Positions 10,883-24,726 are shown, counted from the stretch's first letter. The stretch is 64,000 nucleotides of DNA from Parasponia andersonii (GCA_002914805.1 JXTB01000637.1:95971-159970); one strand, 5' to 3'. Notes: generated by a model not told the origin, from the sequence alone. A program made the numbers and translations.

Positions 10883-12028
10883 GCGATTTCCCGACCAAAA
10901 TGCCGAAAAATCGGCGAAGCTCCGATGAGGTATTTCCTGGCGCCGTCGAGCACCGCCACCACCAACGGTCGATTGTTGTAGGTCAGACGATCCTCACGTC
11001 GCCTGACGATGTCCCGTTCGCCTCGGGTGACATGTAGACGCTGATTCCTACGATGTTTCGTCGTGAAATCGGTTAAGTTCAACTTGTCTCGTCACGATCT
11101 TTAACGTAGTATATATATATATATATATACGTATATATATATATTGACGCAATATTTCCTGAATTAAATTTTACCATTTTTGTCAATCTTGAGTTATTTT
11201 AGTTTTATATTTAAAATTTTCAATCCGACTATTAGATCGTAAAATAAACCTCACATTTGTGATGTACTCGTAGAAAGAAAATTTTTAATATATATTAACT
11301 ATATTTGGTGACGGGTGCAAAAATCTAACTTTAGTGATTTAGATTGTCTTGATTTGTGAATAGTGGGCGTGACTTTGACTTGAGCCTGAATAGGTCAAGT
11401 TATATATCTAACCTAGCATTTTTAGGTGATCTTAATTCAGTGGTGAAGTCTATTTCACAATCTGAAGCTTCAATTAAAAATTGAGTTTTCAAACTTATTG
11501 ATCAAAAGTTTGAAAATGACACCCGACTCTCTAAACGATACCTAAACAATATCAAACATCCTCTATATTATCATAACACTATTTGGACACTCGATTGAGG
11601 TATGCGTTTAATTACTTAGTTTTATACATGATTTAATTTAAAATTTTTGTTATGACTATTTTGTGAAAAATCATGAATGAAATAATATTTTAATAAACTG
11701 TTGGAAAATTTTGGATTATTTTGGAATTAGATTGTGTAACTTTTATACATGTTTATAAAATCGTAATCTTGGGTGATTTAGTGGATTTCTTATCCAAGGT
11801 ATAGTAAATTCCAGAATAATATCAAGCGGAGTTTTAAGGCATTGTTTGATTATTTTTGCATAGTTATTATATATATCTTATTACATATTATACATACCAT
11901 AAGATCAAATATGAGATACATCTTAGGTGACTAATACACTTACCTTTGGTGAGTGTTCATAAACCTGTGCAGAAATTTTTCTGATTATGCTCATTTGGTA
12001 GGTGTAGGCATTAGTTGCCTCTCTGGTT

Positions 12029-12150
12029 CGGTAGGCTTAGACATCCCCATAATTTTCTGGGATAGTTATCAGGTAGAGAGTACTTAGTACGGTAGGCTTA
12101 GACATCCCCATAATTTTCTGGGATAGTTATCAGGTAGAGAGTACTTAGTA
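12029..12150 (+). repeat. 61-bp tandem duplication in solo LTR
   Basis: The segment starting CGGTAGGCTTAGACATCCCC at 12029 repeats from 12090 almost without change. The other two solo LTRs have it once. Confidence 0.85.
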
Positions 12151-13497
12151 AACATAGTACGAGTTACTCTAGTTCGTGATGAGAGGGTGTGAACTCATGG
12201 GATGGGTTGATTTATGATATGTAGAAATATATATTTCTGATTTTGGTTTTGAATATGTGACTACTCAGGATATTAGTTATTTTATACCTAGTTTATAAAT
12301 AAATTTTGGAAAAGGTATTAACTATACATGTTTGGTAAAATTGCATTAATTCATAAAGATAATTGAATTTCTACTGAGTATTTACATATTCACCTTACTT
12401 CCTCCCCTTTTTAGGTATTAATTTATTTTGTGTTAATTATTCTGGTAGCCTGTCAAGTATACTTGGTATATACTTGTAGTTCTAATCCTCTTTATTGGTT
12501 GGTTTGTACTCTGTATCAGTTCTTTTTTTAAATCAAATTTATTTAACCAATAATAATATATTTACTAAGCAGATATATGGGGATTTTGCTATTAGATCGA
12601 ATACTTAGAAAATAAAATGATTTTAGGTAAATTATTTGAACTTTGGGTCTGGGGTTTTAAATTGAATTGTTCCATTAAACTTCATGAATTAATAAAAGTT
12701 TTTTTTTTAAAAAAAAAAACTAAATAATTAGGATTTTCTCTAAACTTAAAAAAAATTCTTGGAAATTGAAAACTGTTAGATAATATCATAATTATCAAAT
12801 TCGTCCAAATCTTGTAATTTACTTACTTTTGAGGACTAAAACTTAAATTTCACGCACTTAAATTTTTTTGAAATTTTAGAAACTATTATTTATCATTATT
12901 TTCACTTAAAATTACTAAAAATTACAGCCTTGATTTTTCGGCCATAATAGTTACAATTTTGGTAATTAAGTTTCAGAATTTTATAATTCGTTGTAAATAA
13001 GCCCAAATTATAATCTGTTAAATTTTAATGAAAGCACACTTGAGGAGCACATGGTAACATTTGAAAAGTCATTCGTAAATTTTGATCATAAACAGAAACA
13101 AGCACAAAAAGTTTTTTTTTCTCAAGTTTGCATCTCCAATAATAACCTAAAAATGGCAAGCAATACATTCCTCTTTTATTCTCTTAAAATCATTCCGTTC
13201 AATTATTTACCCCCAAAAACCTTAAAAAAACAACAACTTTTTTTTTTCTTATAGGATTTGATATAATGTTACAATTTGGACTTAATTATGAGAAATTAGA
13301 AAATTCACAAACTTAATTGCTAAAATTAGAATTTCAGGGATAAATTTTCACAAAATCCATTGTTTAGGGACTATTTATGCCACTAATGCCTACTTTATAA
13401 AATCTGAGTAAAAATGAAACAGTGTGAAATTTGAAAAAACTACACCAATATTACTATGTATGTATCTCAAGATGGAAATATATAGTAAATATTCACA

Positions 13498-13631
13498 ATT
13501 TTTTTGGTTTTGTTTTCTTTTTAACCAATTTGGTAGAGAGGAAATAAATAAGAGGGAAAAGAAATTTTTTTTGGTTTTGTTTTCTTTTTAACCAATTTGG
13601 TAGAGAGGAAATAAATAAGAGGGAAAAGAAA
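13498..13631 (+). repeat. 67-bp tandem duplication
   Basis: GGTTTTGTTTTCTTTTTAAC and the following bases to AGAGGGAAAAGAAA occur at 13506 and again at 13573, nearly identical, so the duplication is recent. Confidence 0.85.
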
Positions 13632-14689
13632 AGTAGCAGAGACTAAAAAAAACAAAATATGCAGGCTAAGATGAGAAAAAAAAGTACTTTATTTTTTTTT
13701 TTTCGGAAAGCCAATTAACTATCAACTTTTGCTCATAATACGAATTTGTCCCCCCTTCCCCTTCCCCTTCCCCCTGAGTCTTGACTTTTTACTTGGTGCC
13801 CCTAAGTAGCAAAATCATTCCAACTTACGCCTAATGCTAACGCCACCAGAAAACTAATAGAAAATAATTGGCTGAGCAAAATTGGTTACGAATATGAATT
13901 TCTACATTCCCTTAATTACCGATTTTTCCATGGCAAAACCTTGAAAAATTGATCCATCCTAGAAACCGATAGCAATTTTCGTCGTTGAAAGTTAGTGTGA
14001 TCGGTAAAAATAAGGAATGATTTTTAACTACACAGTTCTCATTAGTGTGGTCTCATCAAATAATCAGGATCTTACATTCAGCGAGAAAAAAAATATTCTT
14101 ATTTCTTTTCTTGCTTTATTAGTAATTAATTAGATTAGGAATATTTAACTTATTTCAAGGCGGCTTTTAGTGATAGCTGCGTAAGTAGAACTACTTTAAC
14201 TTCTTTTTAGGCGATAATTAATTACCAAATTAATAAGCAACTGATGAGCAACTCCGATCGAGAAACGATTACATGCATCTATTATAACAAAATATATAAT
14301 ATAACATATATAGAGAAGTGAGGATGAAGACTGAAAAGTCAACTCTTCCTTTCTCCAAATTCATTTGTTTCGCCTCTCCCTTCTTTTAGTTATAAAACAA
14401 CTTTTTATTATTTAGGGGAGATAGGAAAAAAATAAAAACTGTTATTAAAAAATTTATGACGAAGTATTAGCTTTTATATGGTTAAATAAATTTATGATTT
14501 AGTTTTTGTGATAAAGAAAGATAAAATTACTTTTAATTATAAACAATTATGTGACATCTTTTGTCGCATTAACAAGTTTCTTTCCTTAATTTTGCACGGC
14601 TAATTAGATTCAAAGGTAGTTATGAGATTGAAACACGTATCCATCTTAACTTTTGCTTGGTTCAGGTAGTGTGCTTCTCATGGTTTGTG

Positions 14690-14720
14690 ACCTTTGCTTA
14701 AGCAGTCAAAGTCTTCCCCA
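14690..14720 (+). promoter_or_regulatory. Conserved upstream block, GT14 copy 2
   Basis: TGACCTTTGCTTAAGCAGTC and the following AAAGTCTTCCCC are nearly identical to the block before copy 3 (about 29907-29938). AGTCAA at 14704-14709 is a W-box core in reverse, about 85 bp before the ATG. Confidence 0.4.
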
Positions 14721-14792
14721 TCTCCATATCCCTAATTAATTAGTAAATACCAAAAACTTGATCCCCTCACTGCTACTCGATCAAACTCGGCA

Positions 14793-16104
14793 ATGGGAAA
14801 ACATGAAAAGCAACAAAAGAAAACTCTCATGAGTAGTGCTACTTCCCAGTACCCTCAGTTAGTTCATATTCCCAAGTTTATATTTTTCCTTCTTGGTTTG
14901 TCACTTGGAATCACGGCTACATTTTGCTTCAAAAGCTTCGATTACATGTCACAAATTAGTACAAGTTTTAATTTATCATCGTCAAACTTATCACTATTAC
15001 TATCGCCGTCGCCACCACCCCCGCCACCCTCGCAACTATCAACGCCACCACAACTGCCACCGCCGGCATCGATGCCTAACAATGGCAGTGTTGAAGCCAA
15101 AAGAAGGCTAGAACTTCTCCATAATATGGATGATAAAGAGTTGTTGTGGCGGGCTTCATTTGTGCCGAGGATTAGAGAATATCCGTACAAGCGAGTGCCC
15201 AAAGTGGCTTTCATGTTCTTAACAAAGGGGAGCTTACCTTTAGCCCCAATATGGGAACTCTTCTTCAAAGGTCGTGAAGGGCTTTATAGTATTTATGTTC
15301 ATCCACATCCCTCCTTCGTCGATTCAACTCCTAAGGATTCTGTCTTCTATGGAAGAAGAATTCCGAGCAAGGTAATAATATATTTTTGTAGACATAAATT
15401 TAACTGTCCCTATATCGTAGAGATGCTGATGAAACTATTTTTTTGATTTTCCACATGAATAAATATTTTCTGAATAGAGCAGTATAACTAATTATCTTCT
15501 AGAAGTGTGTAGACGATATAATGTATCCTGAATAATTTGTGGTGTTAGAATAGATATGATCTATGCTGTAAAATAAATATATATGATCAAAATGCAGAGA
15601 ACAAGTTTAAGTATTAGTATTACCTCTGGTTATTATTCTGTTTTTATCGATTCTATTCGTGAAAGAGTATTGGTACTTCTAACCTTACTGAATCTTTATG
15701 TAATGGTGTATATAGTTTAAAGAAAATTTAAAATTTTTAAATTTAGGAATCGAATACAAAATTGTTTCTCAGTATTAATAGACGTTTTTTATCAAAAAAT
15801 TTTCTAAATGGATATTGAGAATGGATATTAAGAAGTGACTCATATACTAATTTTAGTTAAAAAATTAAAAATAATTATCAATTAATTAAGAATATTAAAG
15901 CACTAAATAAATAGACCAAGTACAAAAATATTTAACACGTTGTTCTCACTGTTTTCAAATTAATCGTATAAAACTCATGATCACGGTATCATTGGCAACA
16001 TAAAAGCAATAATTCAATTGCAAAAACAATCATAAATATATGTCATACCAAACAACAATACGTACATGTTTTTATGTTTAATTGGCCGATAGAACTTATA
16101 TTTG

Positions 16105-16137
<33 letters not shown>

Positions 16138-17219
16138 TTTGGGTAAAGGGCATGTGGAGTGTCAGTACAATTGTCATATGCATACATACTATATATTTTA
16201 GACTATATACTCGCTATGGATACATTTCTCTATAAAGAAAAAACCTTGCAAGCCGAGTATAATAAATTTCCGATTCGAGGGTCAGTGCTTTTGTACACTT
16301 AGAAACACCGAGACATTTTATAAGAAGGTCCCTCTAAAATTAACCGGCAACGTTGAGAATCTGACACTTAAATGATATATTTCAGCTCTTTCTCCATCGA
16401 CTGATCTATCTAAATATCTATGACAAATTCCTATTCACCAATCAAGAAATGCAATTCACTTGCTGCGTTACTCTCGTAATGACACAAATTTTTCTTTATT
16501 GTTATAATTACTGTTATTATTTTTTAAAAATATGATTTGGTTCGCAGCCAGTGCATTGGGGAAAAGTAACCATGACGGACGCAGAAAGACGGCTTCTAGC
16601 TAGTGCTCTTTTAGACTTCTCCAATGATAGATTTGTGCTACTATCTGAGGCTTGCATTCCTCTCTTCAACTTCACCATAACATACGACTACCTTATCAAC
16701 GCCAAAAAGAACTTCGTCCACATGTTCGATGATCCGGGAACAGAAGGCCGTGGCCGATACTCCCCCAAAATTATGTCTCCCCAAATCTCGTTATCGGTTT
16801 GGCGAAAAGGCTCGCAATGGTTCGCCATCGACCGAGAGCTCGCTGTTGAGATTGTATCGGATACCAAGTACTATCCGATATTCCAGAAACATTGTAGAAA
16901 AGGTCCTCCTTGTTATGCGGATGAGCATTACATCCCGACACTTATAAACATTCTTTTCCCTGAAGTGAACTCGAATTTGAGCGTTACTTGGGTTGATTGG
17001 TCAGAAGTCGGCTCCGCACACCCGGGAACATTCGGAAAGAAGGCTATTTCAGCTCAGTTTCTGAATAAGATAAGATTTGGTACCAATTGTTCCTATAATA
17101 ATGGTAGTAATTCTACATATACTTCCTTGTGCTTTCTGTTTGCTAGGAAGTTTTTGCCCGAAACTTTGCAACCATTGTTGCGGATTGTACCATGGTCGCT
17201 GAATATTACTTCTTTATAA
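14793..17219 (+). CDS. GT14-like glycosyltransferase (DUF266, BC10-like), copy 2
   Basis: Exons are 14793-15371 and 16548-17219 (phase 0, intron 1176 bp, donor AAG/GTAATA, acceptor CGCAG), giving 416 residues. The order is a cytosolic tail, a signal anchor at about 28-46, a Ser-rich then Pro-rich stem at about 60-92, and the Branch domain from [11 protein letters not shown] near 136. Landmarks in exon 2 are [20 protein letters not shown] (DEHY at 318-321), WVDWSEVG and [15 protein letters not shown]. All landmarks are present and no internal stop is seen, so it is likely functional. It is the closest relative of broken copy 3, with which it also shares upstream and intron sequence. A Golgi type II transferase role is inferred from the family; the substrate is unknown. 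Confidence 0.9.
16107..16137 (+). repeat. (TTA)n microsatellite in intron
   Basis: About ten ATT/TTA units lie in the intron of GT14 copy 2. Confidence 0.85.
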
Positions 17220-18379
17220 AAATCAAGACAATGGTGATCGATTTGTAAGATTTTTTATTATTTTGTGGTTCACATTCTATTTTTAAGAGATATTCATTAA
17301 TTTAGAAATATCTAAACATAGTTTAATAAATGTTATAAATGTTAAATTCTCACAACTCAAATTATGAGAATGGCTAAGTTTTCCACTAGTTATCCACTTG
17401 ATTTTCCTCTATCTGTGCACAGTGAGTCTATCTGATTAAGACTTGCAAATTTAAGGGATATGAGAGAAATACAATTTTTGAAAGGGTAAATTTTCACTGA
17501 TTATTTATTTGGGTCTATTGATCAAAATTTTGTCATGAAATAAGGTCATGTGTTGTTGATCTCTATTTATGTTATTGGTAATTTCTTAATAGATCACCGT
17601 CTCTTCTCACACCTAATTTCGAACACAGAAAATTTTTTTATCATCTCTAATTTTCAAGAATAAAAACTCTCAATTGTACTCTCACTATCTTGGTATTTTT
17701 GTCACTCAGTTTGGGAAAAGAGACCTGTAGAATATGGTCCCTATTTATAGCTTAAGCTCATTAACCCCTCCATCGATCATTCTCTCGCAATTTTAGACCA
17801 ACTTAATCATGTATAATGCGGAGGGAGATCGTCTGTCGCAACTCTGTGTCGCCCTCCCTGTCCGTCCACTAAACCTTAGCCCACATAATCAGAAATGCTC
17901 ATTCATGTTTGACTGCGTTACTTATAACCAAAGGGAGTTATCTCTATTTTGAAGGAAGAGAACACCATCATCGACATCGATAGCAGAACTGGAAAAGCAT
18001 TCCTACTTTTTTTCAAAAGCAACAAATCTGTTGCAATCGATAGATTATAGTATTATACATATATTTTCTCTACTTACGTTTTTTCTAATTCAAAAAGAAT
18101 CAATATTGAATTGAATCGATTCAAATTTGTTGCCGACGATTCTTTTGCTACGGAAATACGAACGAACAGAAGGAAGAAAGATAAACAACCACATAAAATT
18201 GAACAAGATCAACCCAGGAAATGGGAAAAGAAGGAAGGACCCGTTCCGACTCCAGCAAGTTAATGGAAAAAAATTAATATCCCATACCCACTTCTTTACT
18301 TTTTTTCTTCGTTCAAAGTAGAGCAAGAAATTGTGTTCACAATTATGTGTGTGTATATATATAAATATATATATACGAG
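17220..18379. other. Intergenic after GT14 copy 2
   Basis: The copy 2 3' UTR and AT-rich DNA. The short frames at 18090-18326 and 18127-18321 overlap on opposite strands and look like chance. A GT/TA-rich run at about 18345-18376 adjoins the gypsy insertion. Nothing else recognised. Confidence 0.5.
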
Positions 18380-19169
18380 TGTGGGGTCCGCTCTTAGATC
18401 ATGTACCACGTGGACGATTAAGTGGCAGAATAGGTCATAGGGAGGATACACCGTCCGACACGTGTCCAGAGTAACCATTTGAAAGTCACGCGAGTCGCAC
18501 GTGATACCGCATGGGCCCATGGGCTGTCCAAGGCCAGGGCCGAATCCATCCCAGACTCCAGACGGGTTCACCCCAGTCCAATTCTTACCTCAACAGCTGG
18601 GGGTTAGGAGCCTCGAGGGTCTTCCACTAGAAGACTATGGGAGGCAACGCACTACTCCAGACCCAGATAGGGCAATTAATATGATTCTAAGTAGGTGCAT
18701 ACATTGGGTAAATCGTCCTTACAGAACGACGGTTTGTCAAAGTCTTGCCTCTGACAGGCTCGAGTCATAGGAGACGGCGAAAACTAGGCCACGACGATGT
18801 AAGGGAAATCAGGGTAACCACAGTCTGTGATTTCTGGAGTAAGTCATGATGAAAAAAAAGGTACTCGATCCTTGGATTAAGAGCCAAAAAGCTCCCATTT
18901 CCAGGATTATATATACGAGCCTTGCTTCCCCCTCTGGGAAGATATATACAGATAGACATATATAGAGAAAAACTTAATCTTTCCTACTCAGCCTCAGGGG
19001 TAAACAACTGACTTAAGCATCGGAGAGTTTTTGCAGGTGGCCACCCCCGCTTCTCCGACCTGACCTGAAATTAAAAGTACTCTGAGATAGCAAGGATACG
19101 TGGACAGTTAGTAGATACAACGTCAGCAGTTCAGAGACATGAGGACAACTGGTAAGAATTGTACCAACA
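18380..19169 (+). repeat. 5' LTR of the Tat-type element
   Basis: It starts TGTGGGGTCC and ends GTACCAACA, and pairs with 28579-29366. A TATA-like TTATATATACGAG near 18906 and a leader with ATATATACAGATAGACATA follow, consistent with the promoter and R region. Confidence 0.9.
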
Positions 19170-19256
19170 GTTTGACGCCATCTGTGGGAACTGTTGAGCG
19201 TGAGAGAAAGAGTAAGAGTCTCACGATCGTGCTCTCCTCGAACAAAAAGCCATACA

Positions 19257-20720
19257 ATGTCGGATGACACCCTCAAGAATGACAACCAGGAGCACACGTC
19301 CCGACGCCAAAGGGAGCTCCTGGGAAGCACGACCAGGTCTGGAGTAAAAGTTGGACCAAATGCTTGCCGCCCTGGTAGAAGCAAATCAGAAGGCAGAGAT
19401 GGACCACGAGGCCATCTTGGGTTTAGAAGATGAAGTCGCAGAAGTGTACAGAGATAATGCCCGACTTGAAGGGCTGCTGGAAAGCAAAGCCAGGAGCGGG
19501 TGAAGGGAGGACTTTGGTGAAGAAGTCCAGCAAGAGTCTGGGGGCTAACCACCGAGGGAAGTTCCCGCCCCATCCAGATCGCGGATATAGGGGGAGCAAT
19601 AAAGCCAGACAATGCCTTTTCGGGATGGAGCGGCGGTGGACGGAAGATACTAGGAAAGCTCAGAAGGTGTGCTTCCCAACTAGAAGCAAGAGATGATGGC
19701 GGAACTGAGTAAGAGACTCGGGGCCCATCAGAACCAGACCCCCAATGATCTAGCAGAGCAGACCGTGCGAGGGATCAAGCGGATGGCATTCACTGATTGG
19801 ATCCAGCTGGAACCTAAGCCGAAAGACTTCACAACCCCGACCTTCAGACCGTTCGATGAAAAGACCGACTCCCTCGGTCACATATACCACTTTTAGCAGA
19901 AGATGGCCTTGGAGACTAGGGATGAGGCTGTGACCTGCAAAGTCTTCTCTACCACCCTGGCGGGGCCGGCTCTGTTTTGATTCAGAAAACTCCCAGAGAA
20001 GTCTATAAATGGGTTTGAAGATTTCTGTAAACTTTTCTTAAAGCAATACGCGGGTGCCTGAAGGTAGCAGAAAACCATACGAGACCTCGACCGGTTAGAG
20101 CAATCCACGAATGAGTCTCAGAGAGAATACTTGTCGCGTTTCTTAAATGTAATGTCCTTAGTGCACAATGCCGACTCGGTCAAGCCACGAGCTCGTTCGT
20201 TAGGGGCCTGCAACCGGGATCGATTCTATCAAACCATCTGCTTTTGAATTTGCCATACGACATAGCAGATGTCCAAGCAAAGTCAGAAGGGGTATTTAGG
20301 GTATTGGAAAGCCACCAGAAAGCGCCCAAGGCATCCGCTATGATAACAACATTGCCAATGCAAACCCCGACCCCGCAAGGAATAAAGAGGCCTGCGCCGG
20401 CCCAGGGGCTAGCTCCGAAGCAAGAAGCCCCAACCCAAGGGGGTAAAGAAAGCGACAAGAGGAGAAAGACATTTAAGGACCCTTTGCCGAAATACGAGCT
20501 CAACACATCGATCGATGTGATCTACCTCCAGAACAGGGACAGGGGTATTTTCAAAGGCCCACACAAGTCCGGTGTTCCTAAGTATATGAAGAACAGGAGC
20601 AGGTACTGCCAATTTCACAAAGATCATGAGCATGATACCATCAACTACCGTAGCCCTTACGCGCAGGTTATGATAGCAATCCAAGCCGGAAAGTTGAAGT
20701 ACTACATGAAGACCAGTTGA
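19257..20720 (+). pseudogene. gag remnant of the Tat-type element
   Basis: The likely start is ATG 19257 (MSDDTLKND). The gag domain is readable across frames from about 19780 to 20330: PTFRPFDEKTDSLGHIYHF, then QKMALETRDEAVTCKVF, LPEKSINGFEDFCKLFLKQY, and VFRVLESHQKAPK. A zinc-knuckle-like region (YCQFHKDHEHDTINY) follows at about 20605. In-frame stops occur at Trp or Gln positions of the family (for example 19977-19979, TGA). It encodes the capsid protein in intact relatives and is broken here. Confidence 0.85.
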
Positions 20721-20944
20721 AGAAGGATGCTGCCAGGCCCGAAAAAGGAAAGCAGGCTCTGAGGATAGTGCCGACCATCATAGGCAGACTAGAGCCGACC
20801 TAGGGTCAGGAGGAGAAAGAAAAATGTCAAAAAAGGACCGAAGAGAGGGTGAAGCGCCTGAGGGGCATGGGCCATTCCGTGAACCATCTGACGATGGGAG
20901 AAAACTATGGCTCAGCCGCCCCCATCGACTTCACCCAGTAAGAC

Positions 20945-23900
20945 TTGACTACAGTGTGCCTGCCTCATGATGACCCCTTGGTGATTAAGCTGCAGATCGA
21001 CTCTGCGTTGGTCGGAAGGGTCCTGATCGACAACGGGAGTAGCGTCGACATCTTGTTCCTTAGCACATTCGAGAGTATGGGCCAGAATAGAAACGCGCTC
21101 GCCTACCTACCTGTCGCTACTCGCCTTCAATAGTACTAAGGTCAGCCCCTTGGGCATCGTGACTCTGAAGGTCTACACTACGGAGAAGTGCCTGGACATA
21201 GACTTCGTTGTCATCGACGGCCAGTCCTCCTTCAACGTCATCATAGGGAGAGGGTGGATCTATGCCATGCATGGAGTCGCCTCCACTCTCCACCAGGTCT
21301 TAGGATGTCTATCAAAGGAAGGTACTTACATGATAAACATTAAAGGAGACCAGGCCTCCAAGAGGAAATGTTTTTCAACCGCCCTGAGGGGAGCTGATGC
21401 GAGCGCCTCGACGGGAGACAGATAATAATCAAAGAACCGCCTACAAACATACATGAAGCGGATCGAAGAGGAGTCAGACAGGCCAAAATCCACAATTGAG
21501 GAGCTGGTTGCGGTCCCTTTGAAAGAAGGAGAACCGGCAAAGGTAGTCTTAATCGGGGCCCTACTGCCCGAGGAGGAAAAGAGCGAGCTGTTGGGGTTCC
21601 TTAGGTAGAATGAAGATGTCTTCACGTGGTCCCACGATGACATGCCCGGGATAGACCCTGCATATGCCTGCCACCGATTGAATGTAGACCCTAATTTTTC
21701 TTCGGTCAGACAGATGCCCTGAAAGTTTACGCCGGAGAAAAATAGGGCGATCAACAAGGAGGTAGAGACACTACTGGAGAACAGCCTGATCATGGAATGC
21801 GTATACCCATGCTAGGTATCCAACCCGGTGGTGATCAAGAAGAAAAACAGCGACGACCGTACTTGCAGAGACTTCACCAATCTGAACAAGGCCTGCACGA
21901 AGGACAACTTTTCCCTACTGAGGATCGACCAAATAGTCGATGCGACGGCTGGATTCGATATGATGAACTTCCTAGATGCCTACTTTGGATACAACCAAAT
22001 CCCTATATATGAGGAAGACCAAATCCATACGGCATTCATTACGGAGCGAGGTTTGTACTGTTACAGACGCATGCCTTTTGGCTTGAAGAATGCAGGGACG
22101 ACCAACCAGAGGCTCATGAACAAAATGTTTACCGAGCTACTAGGGAAGGCGATGGAAGTCTACATCGACGACATGGTCATAAAGAGAAAAGAAGCTTCGG
22201 ACCATCTGGGATATCTGGACGAATGTTTTCAAATTCTGAGGCAATACCAGATGCGTCTGAACCCCAAGAAATGCACATTCGGGGTGTCCTCTGGCCAGTT
22301 CCTAGGGCACATCGTGAGTAGAAGGGGCATTGAGGCCAACCTGACCCAGTTGTCCTCAATCACAGATGTGCAAAGATCCTTAACCATTTGGGAGGTCCAG
22401 CGCCTAACTAGGAAGACAGCCGCTCTCGGCCAGTTTGTCTCCAAGATGTCTGACCGATGTAAGCCTTTCTTCCAGTGCATAAAGAAAAGCTCCACTGTCG
22501 TCTGGGGGGAGGAGCAGGGCAAGGCACTGACAGAGCTCAAGCTGTACTTAAGTCATCCGCCTATCCTGGCTTCCCTAGCAGAGGGGCAGCGCCTATACGC
22601 TTATTTGGTAGTGTCCGAAGTAGCGATCATTGCCATACTATTCGTCGAGAAAGACAACAAGTAGAAGCCAATGTTTTACGCAAGCCGCATGCTCCTGGAC
22701 GCCGAGACGCAATATAGTATGGCAGATAAACTGGTCCTGGCTTTGGTCAACGCTAAGAAAAGACCCAGGCAATACTTCGAGGCACACTCGGTCACAGTGT
22801 ATACGAATTTCCCCATCTGGCAAATCTTGGCCAAACCGGACCTATTGGGACGACAAACTAAGTGGGCCATCGAGCTGGGCATATACGACATCGAGTATCG
22901 ACCTCAAGTGGGGAAGAAAGGGCAAGTCATGACAAACTTCCTGGAGGAAATCCAATCCTTCGGTGAGCCGCCTGACCCATTTCAGACGTCTCCACCTCAT
23001 ATCCCTTCAGCCTGGACCTTCTACACTGACGGATCCACGAATGCCTCGGGGTCAGGTATCGGAATAGTCCTGCAGACCCCAGCAGGACTCAGGGTAGAGA
23101 AAGCTTTGAGGCTCGGTTTCCAGGCAACGAACAATGAGAAGGAGTATGAGGCGCTACCGCAAGGCCTTGAGCTGGCTCTGCTCGTCGGAGTAGAGAACAT
23201 CGCAGTAAAGACTGACTCGTAGCTGATCGTGGATCAGGTCAGGGGAGACTTCAAAGTAAAAGAGCCAAGATTACATAGGTACTTCTCCAGGGTAATGGGG
23301 GCAAAAGCCCACTTTAGTGGTTTCGATATCGGACAAATACCTAGAGAGATGAACCAAAAGGCCGATGAGCTAGCTAAGAGTGCGTCGATCGGGGGGACGA
23401 CCAAACACACGGAGATTCTGCTAGAGGGCAAAAACACAAGAGACCCTTTGGAGATCCTGGCACGCCACGTGTTTGCAACCGACTCTGAAGATGAGGGTTG
23501 GATGAGACCCATCACCCAATACCTGGTGTCAGGAAACCTGCCCTCAGACCCCCAAAAAGCGAGGTCGATCAGACTGAAGGCTGCCCGATACTCGATGCTA
23601 GGGAGCCGACTGTATAGGAGATCAACGATGAGACCAATGCTGAGGTGCATAGGTCCCATCGAGGCGAAGAATTTGATGGAGGAAATTCACAAGGGAGCAT
23701 GTGGCAACCATTCTGGCAGGCATAGCCTCACCCACAAGGCCTTGACTACCAGATACTTCTGGCCATACATGATGACCGAGGTGGCCCAGTTTGTCAAGAA
23801 ATGTGACAAGTGCCAGAGATTGACCCCTATCAACCGCCAACCCGCAGAGGAACTCCATTCAAATATAACTCCTTGGCCCTTCGCTAAATGGGATCTAGAC

Positions 23901-24726
23901 ATCGTCGAGAGCTCCCCATAAGTCCAAGGGGAAAACAGTATGTCCTAATGGCCACCGATTATTTCACCAAATGGGTAGAAGCTGAAGCCTACACAACCGT
24001 CAATAAGGCAAACACGATAAACTTCATTTAGAAAAATATAATCTGCCGATATGGGATCCTGAAAGAGATACACGCTGATCATGGCATGCAGTTCTAGAAC
24101 GCTAAGCTTAAGGAGCTGTGTGAGTTATATGACATAAAGCTCAGCTTCTCATCCGTAAACTACCCTCAGGGGAACAGCCAAGCAGAGGCCACGAATAAGG
24201 CCATATTCAGCAATATAAAAAAAAAAACTTGCAGGAGGCTAAAGGAAGGTGGTTAGAAGAGCTACCGACCGTTATGTGGACCCATCGAACCACAGAGTGG
24301 AGATCAACGGGAAGAACACCGTTCACTATGGTCTACGGGTCAGAGGCTGTAATCCTGACTGAGATTAGCCTCCCAACCCTTCGCTCCGAAGTGGTAAGAG
24401 ACGCCTTACTGAACGAGTAGTAGCTAAGCCACGACACAGACCTCCTGGAAGAAACAAGGAACATGGCCTTGGTCCATCTGGCCTCGTACCACTAGCAGGC
24501 CAGGTCTTACTACGTAAAGAAAGTTAGTGCTCATCGATTTAATGCCGGGGATTGGGTCTTGAATGTCAGAACAGGAAATTCCTCGAAGCTAGACTCAAAC
24601 TGGGTCGGGCCCTACGAGGTGATCAAGGCCCTTGACAATGGTGCATATGTCCTGAAAGAACTCAAGACCGGGAAGAGCCTACCAAACGCATGGAATGCCC
24701 ATCACTTGAAAAAGTACCACATGTGA
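20945..24726 (+). pseudogene. pol remnant: protease, RT, two RNase H, integrase
   Basis: The protease motif is [12 protein letters not shown] near 21025. After a frameshift at about 21120-21150, one frame runs to 23920 and is cut only by stops (21606, 21720, 21813, 22662, 23220). Reverse transcriptase has DFTNLNKACTKDNF and YIDDMVIK (22161). The first RNase H is around 22670-22960 (FYASRMLLDAETQY) and the second at about 23010-23400 (WTFYTDGSTNASGSG). The integrase zinc finger is at about 23690-23830 (CDKCQ); the core continues in another frame with MATDYFTKWVEAE, ADHGMQF and GNSQAEATNK. The tail ends WNAHHLKKYHM at 24726. All catalytic motifs can still be found, but the frame is dead. Confidence 0.9.

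Larger units (their letters stand above)
10593..12955 (+). mobile_element. Solo LTR, family S, copy 1
   Basis: This aligns over its length with 30537-32839 and 50472-53038. Shared landmarks are the start (TGgaagGGTATTTTAGTC), a G-box plus CT-rich tract, the block TAGCATTTTTAGGTG...GTGGTGAAGTC, TACTTAGTA and the end near GTTACA. It begins TG, ends CA, has no internal gene and no second LTR. The flanks AATTT and ATTTT agree at four of five bases, so the target duplication is weak and the ends are placed by alignment. The superfamily cannot be named without an intact relative. Confidence 0.7.
12956..14790. other. Intergenic, upstream of GT14 copy 2
   Basis: No gene is seen. It holds a 67-bp tandem duplication (about 13498-13631), a pyrimidine run at about 13750-13773, and from about 14150 a region similar to that upstream of copy 4, including a GTGAGGATGAAGACTGAAAA block (about 14318-14337) followed by GTCAACTCTTC (W-box core in reverse). 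From about 14430 it resembles the region before copy 3. Confidence 0.6.

Noticed and set aside
10700-11082. Frames with poly Ser-Leu or poly Arg-Glu
   Set aside because: They are produced by the CT microsatellite inside a solo LTR.
18501-18770. 89-codon frame, and the similar one at 28621-28905
   Set aside because: Both lie at corresponding places in the two LTRs of the Tat element and are not part of gag or pol.
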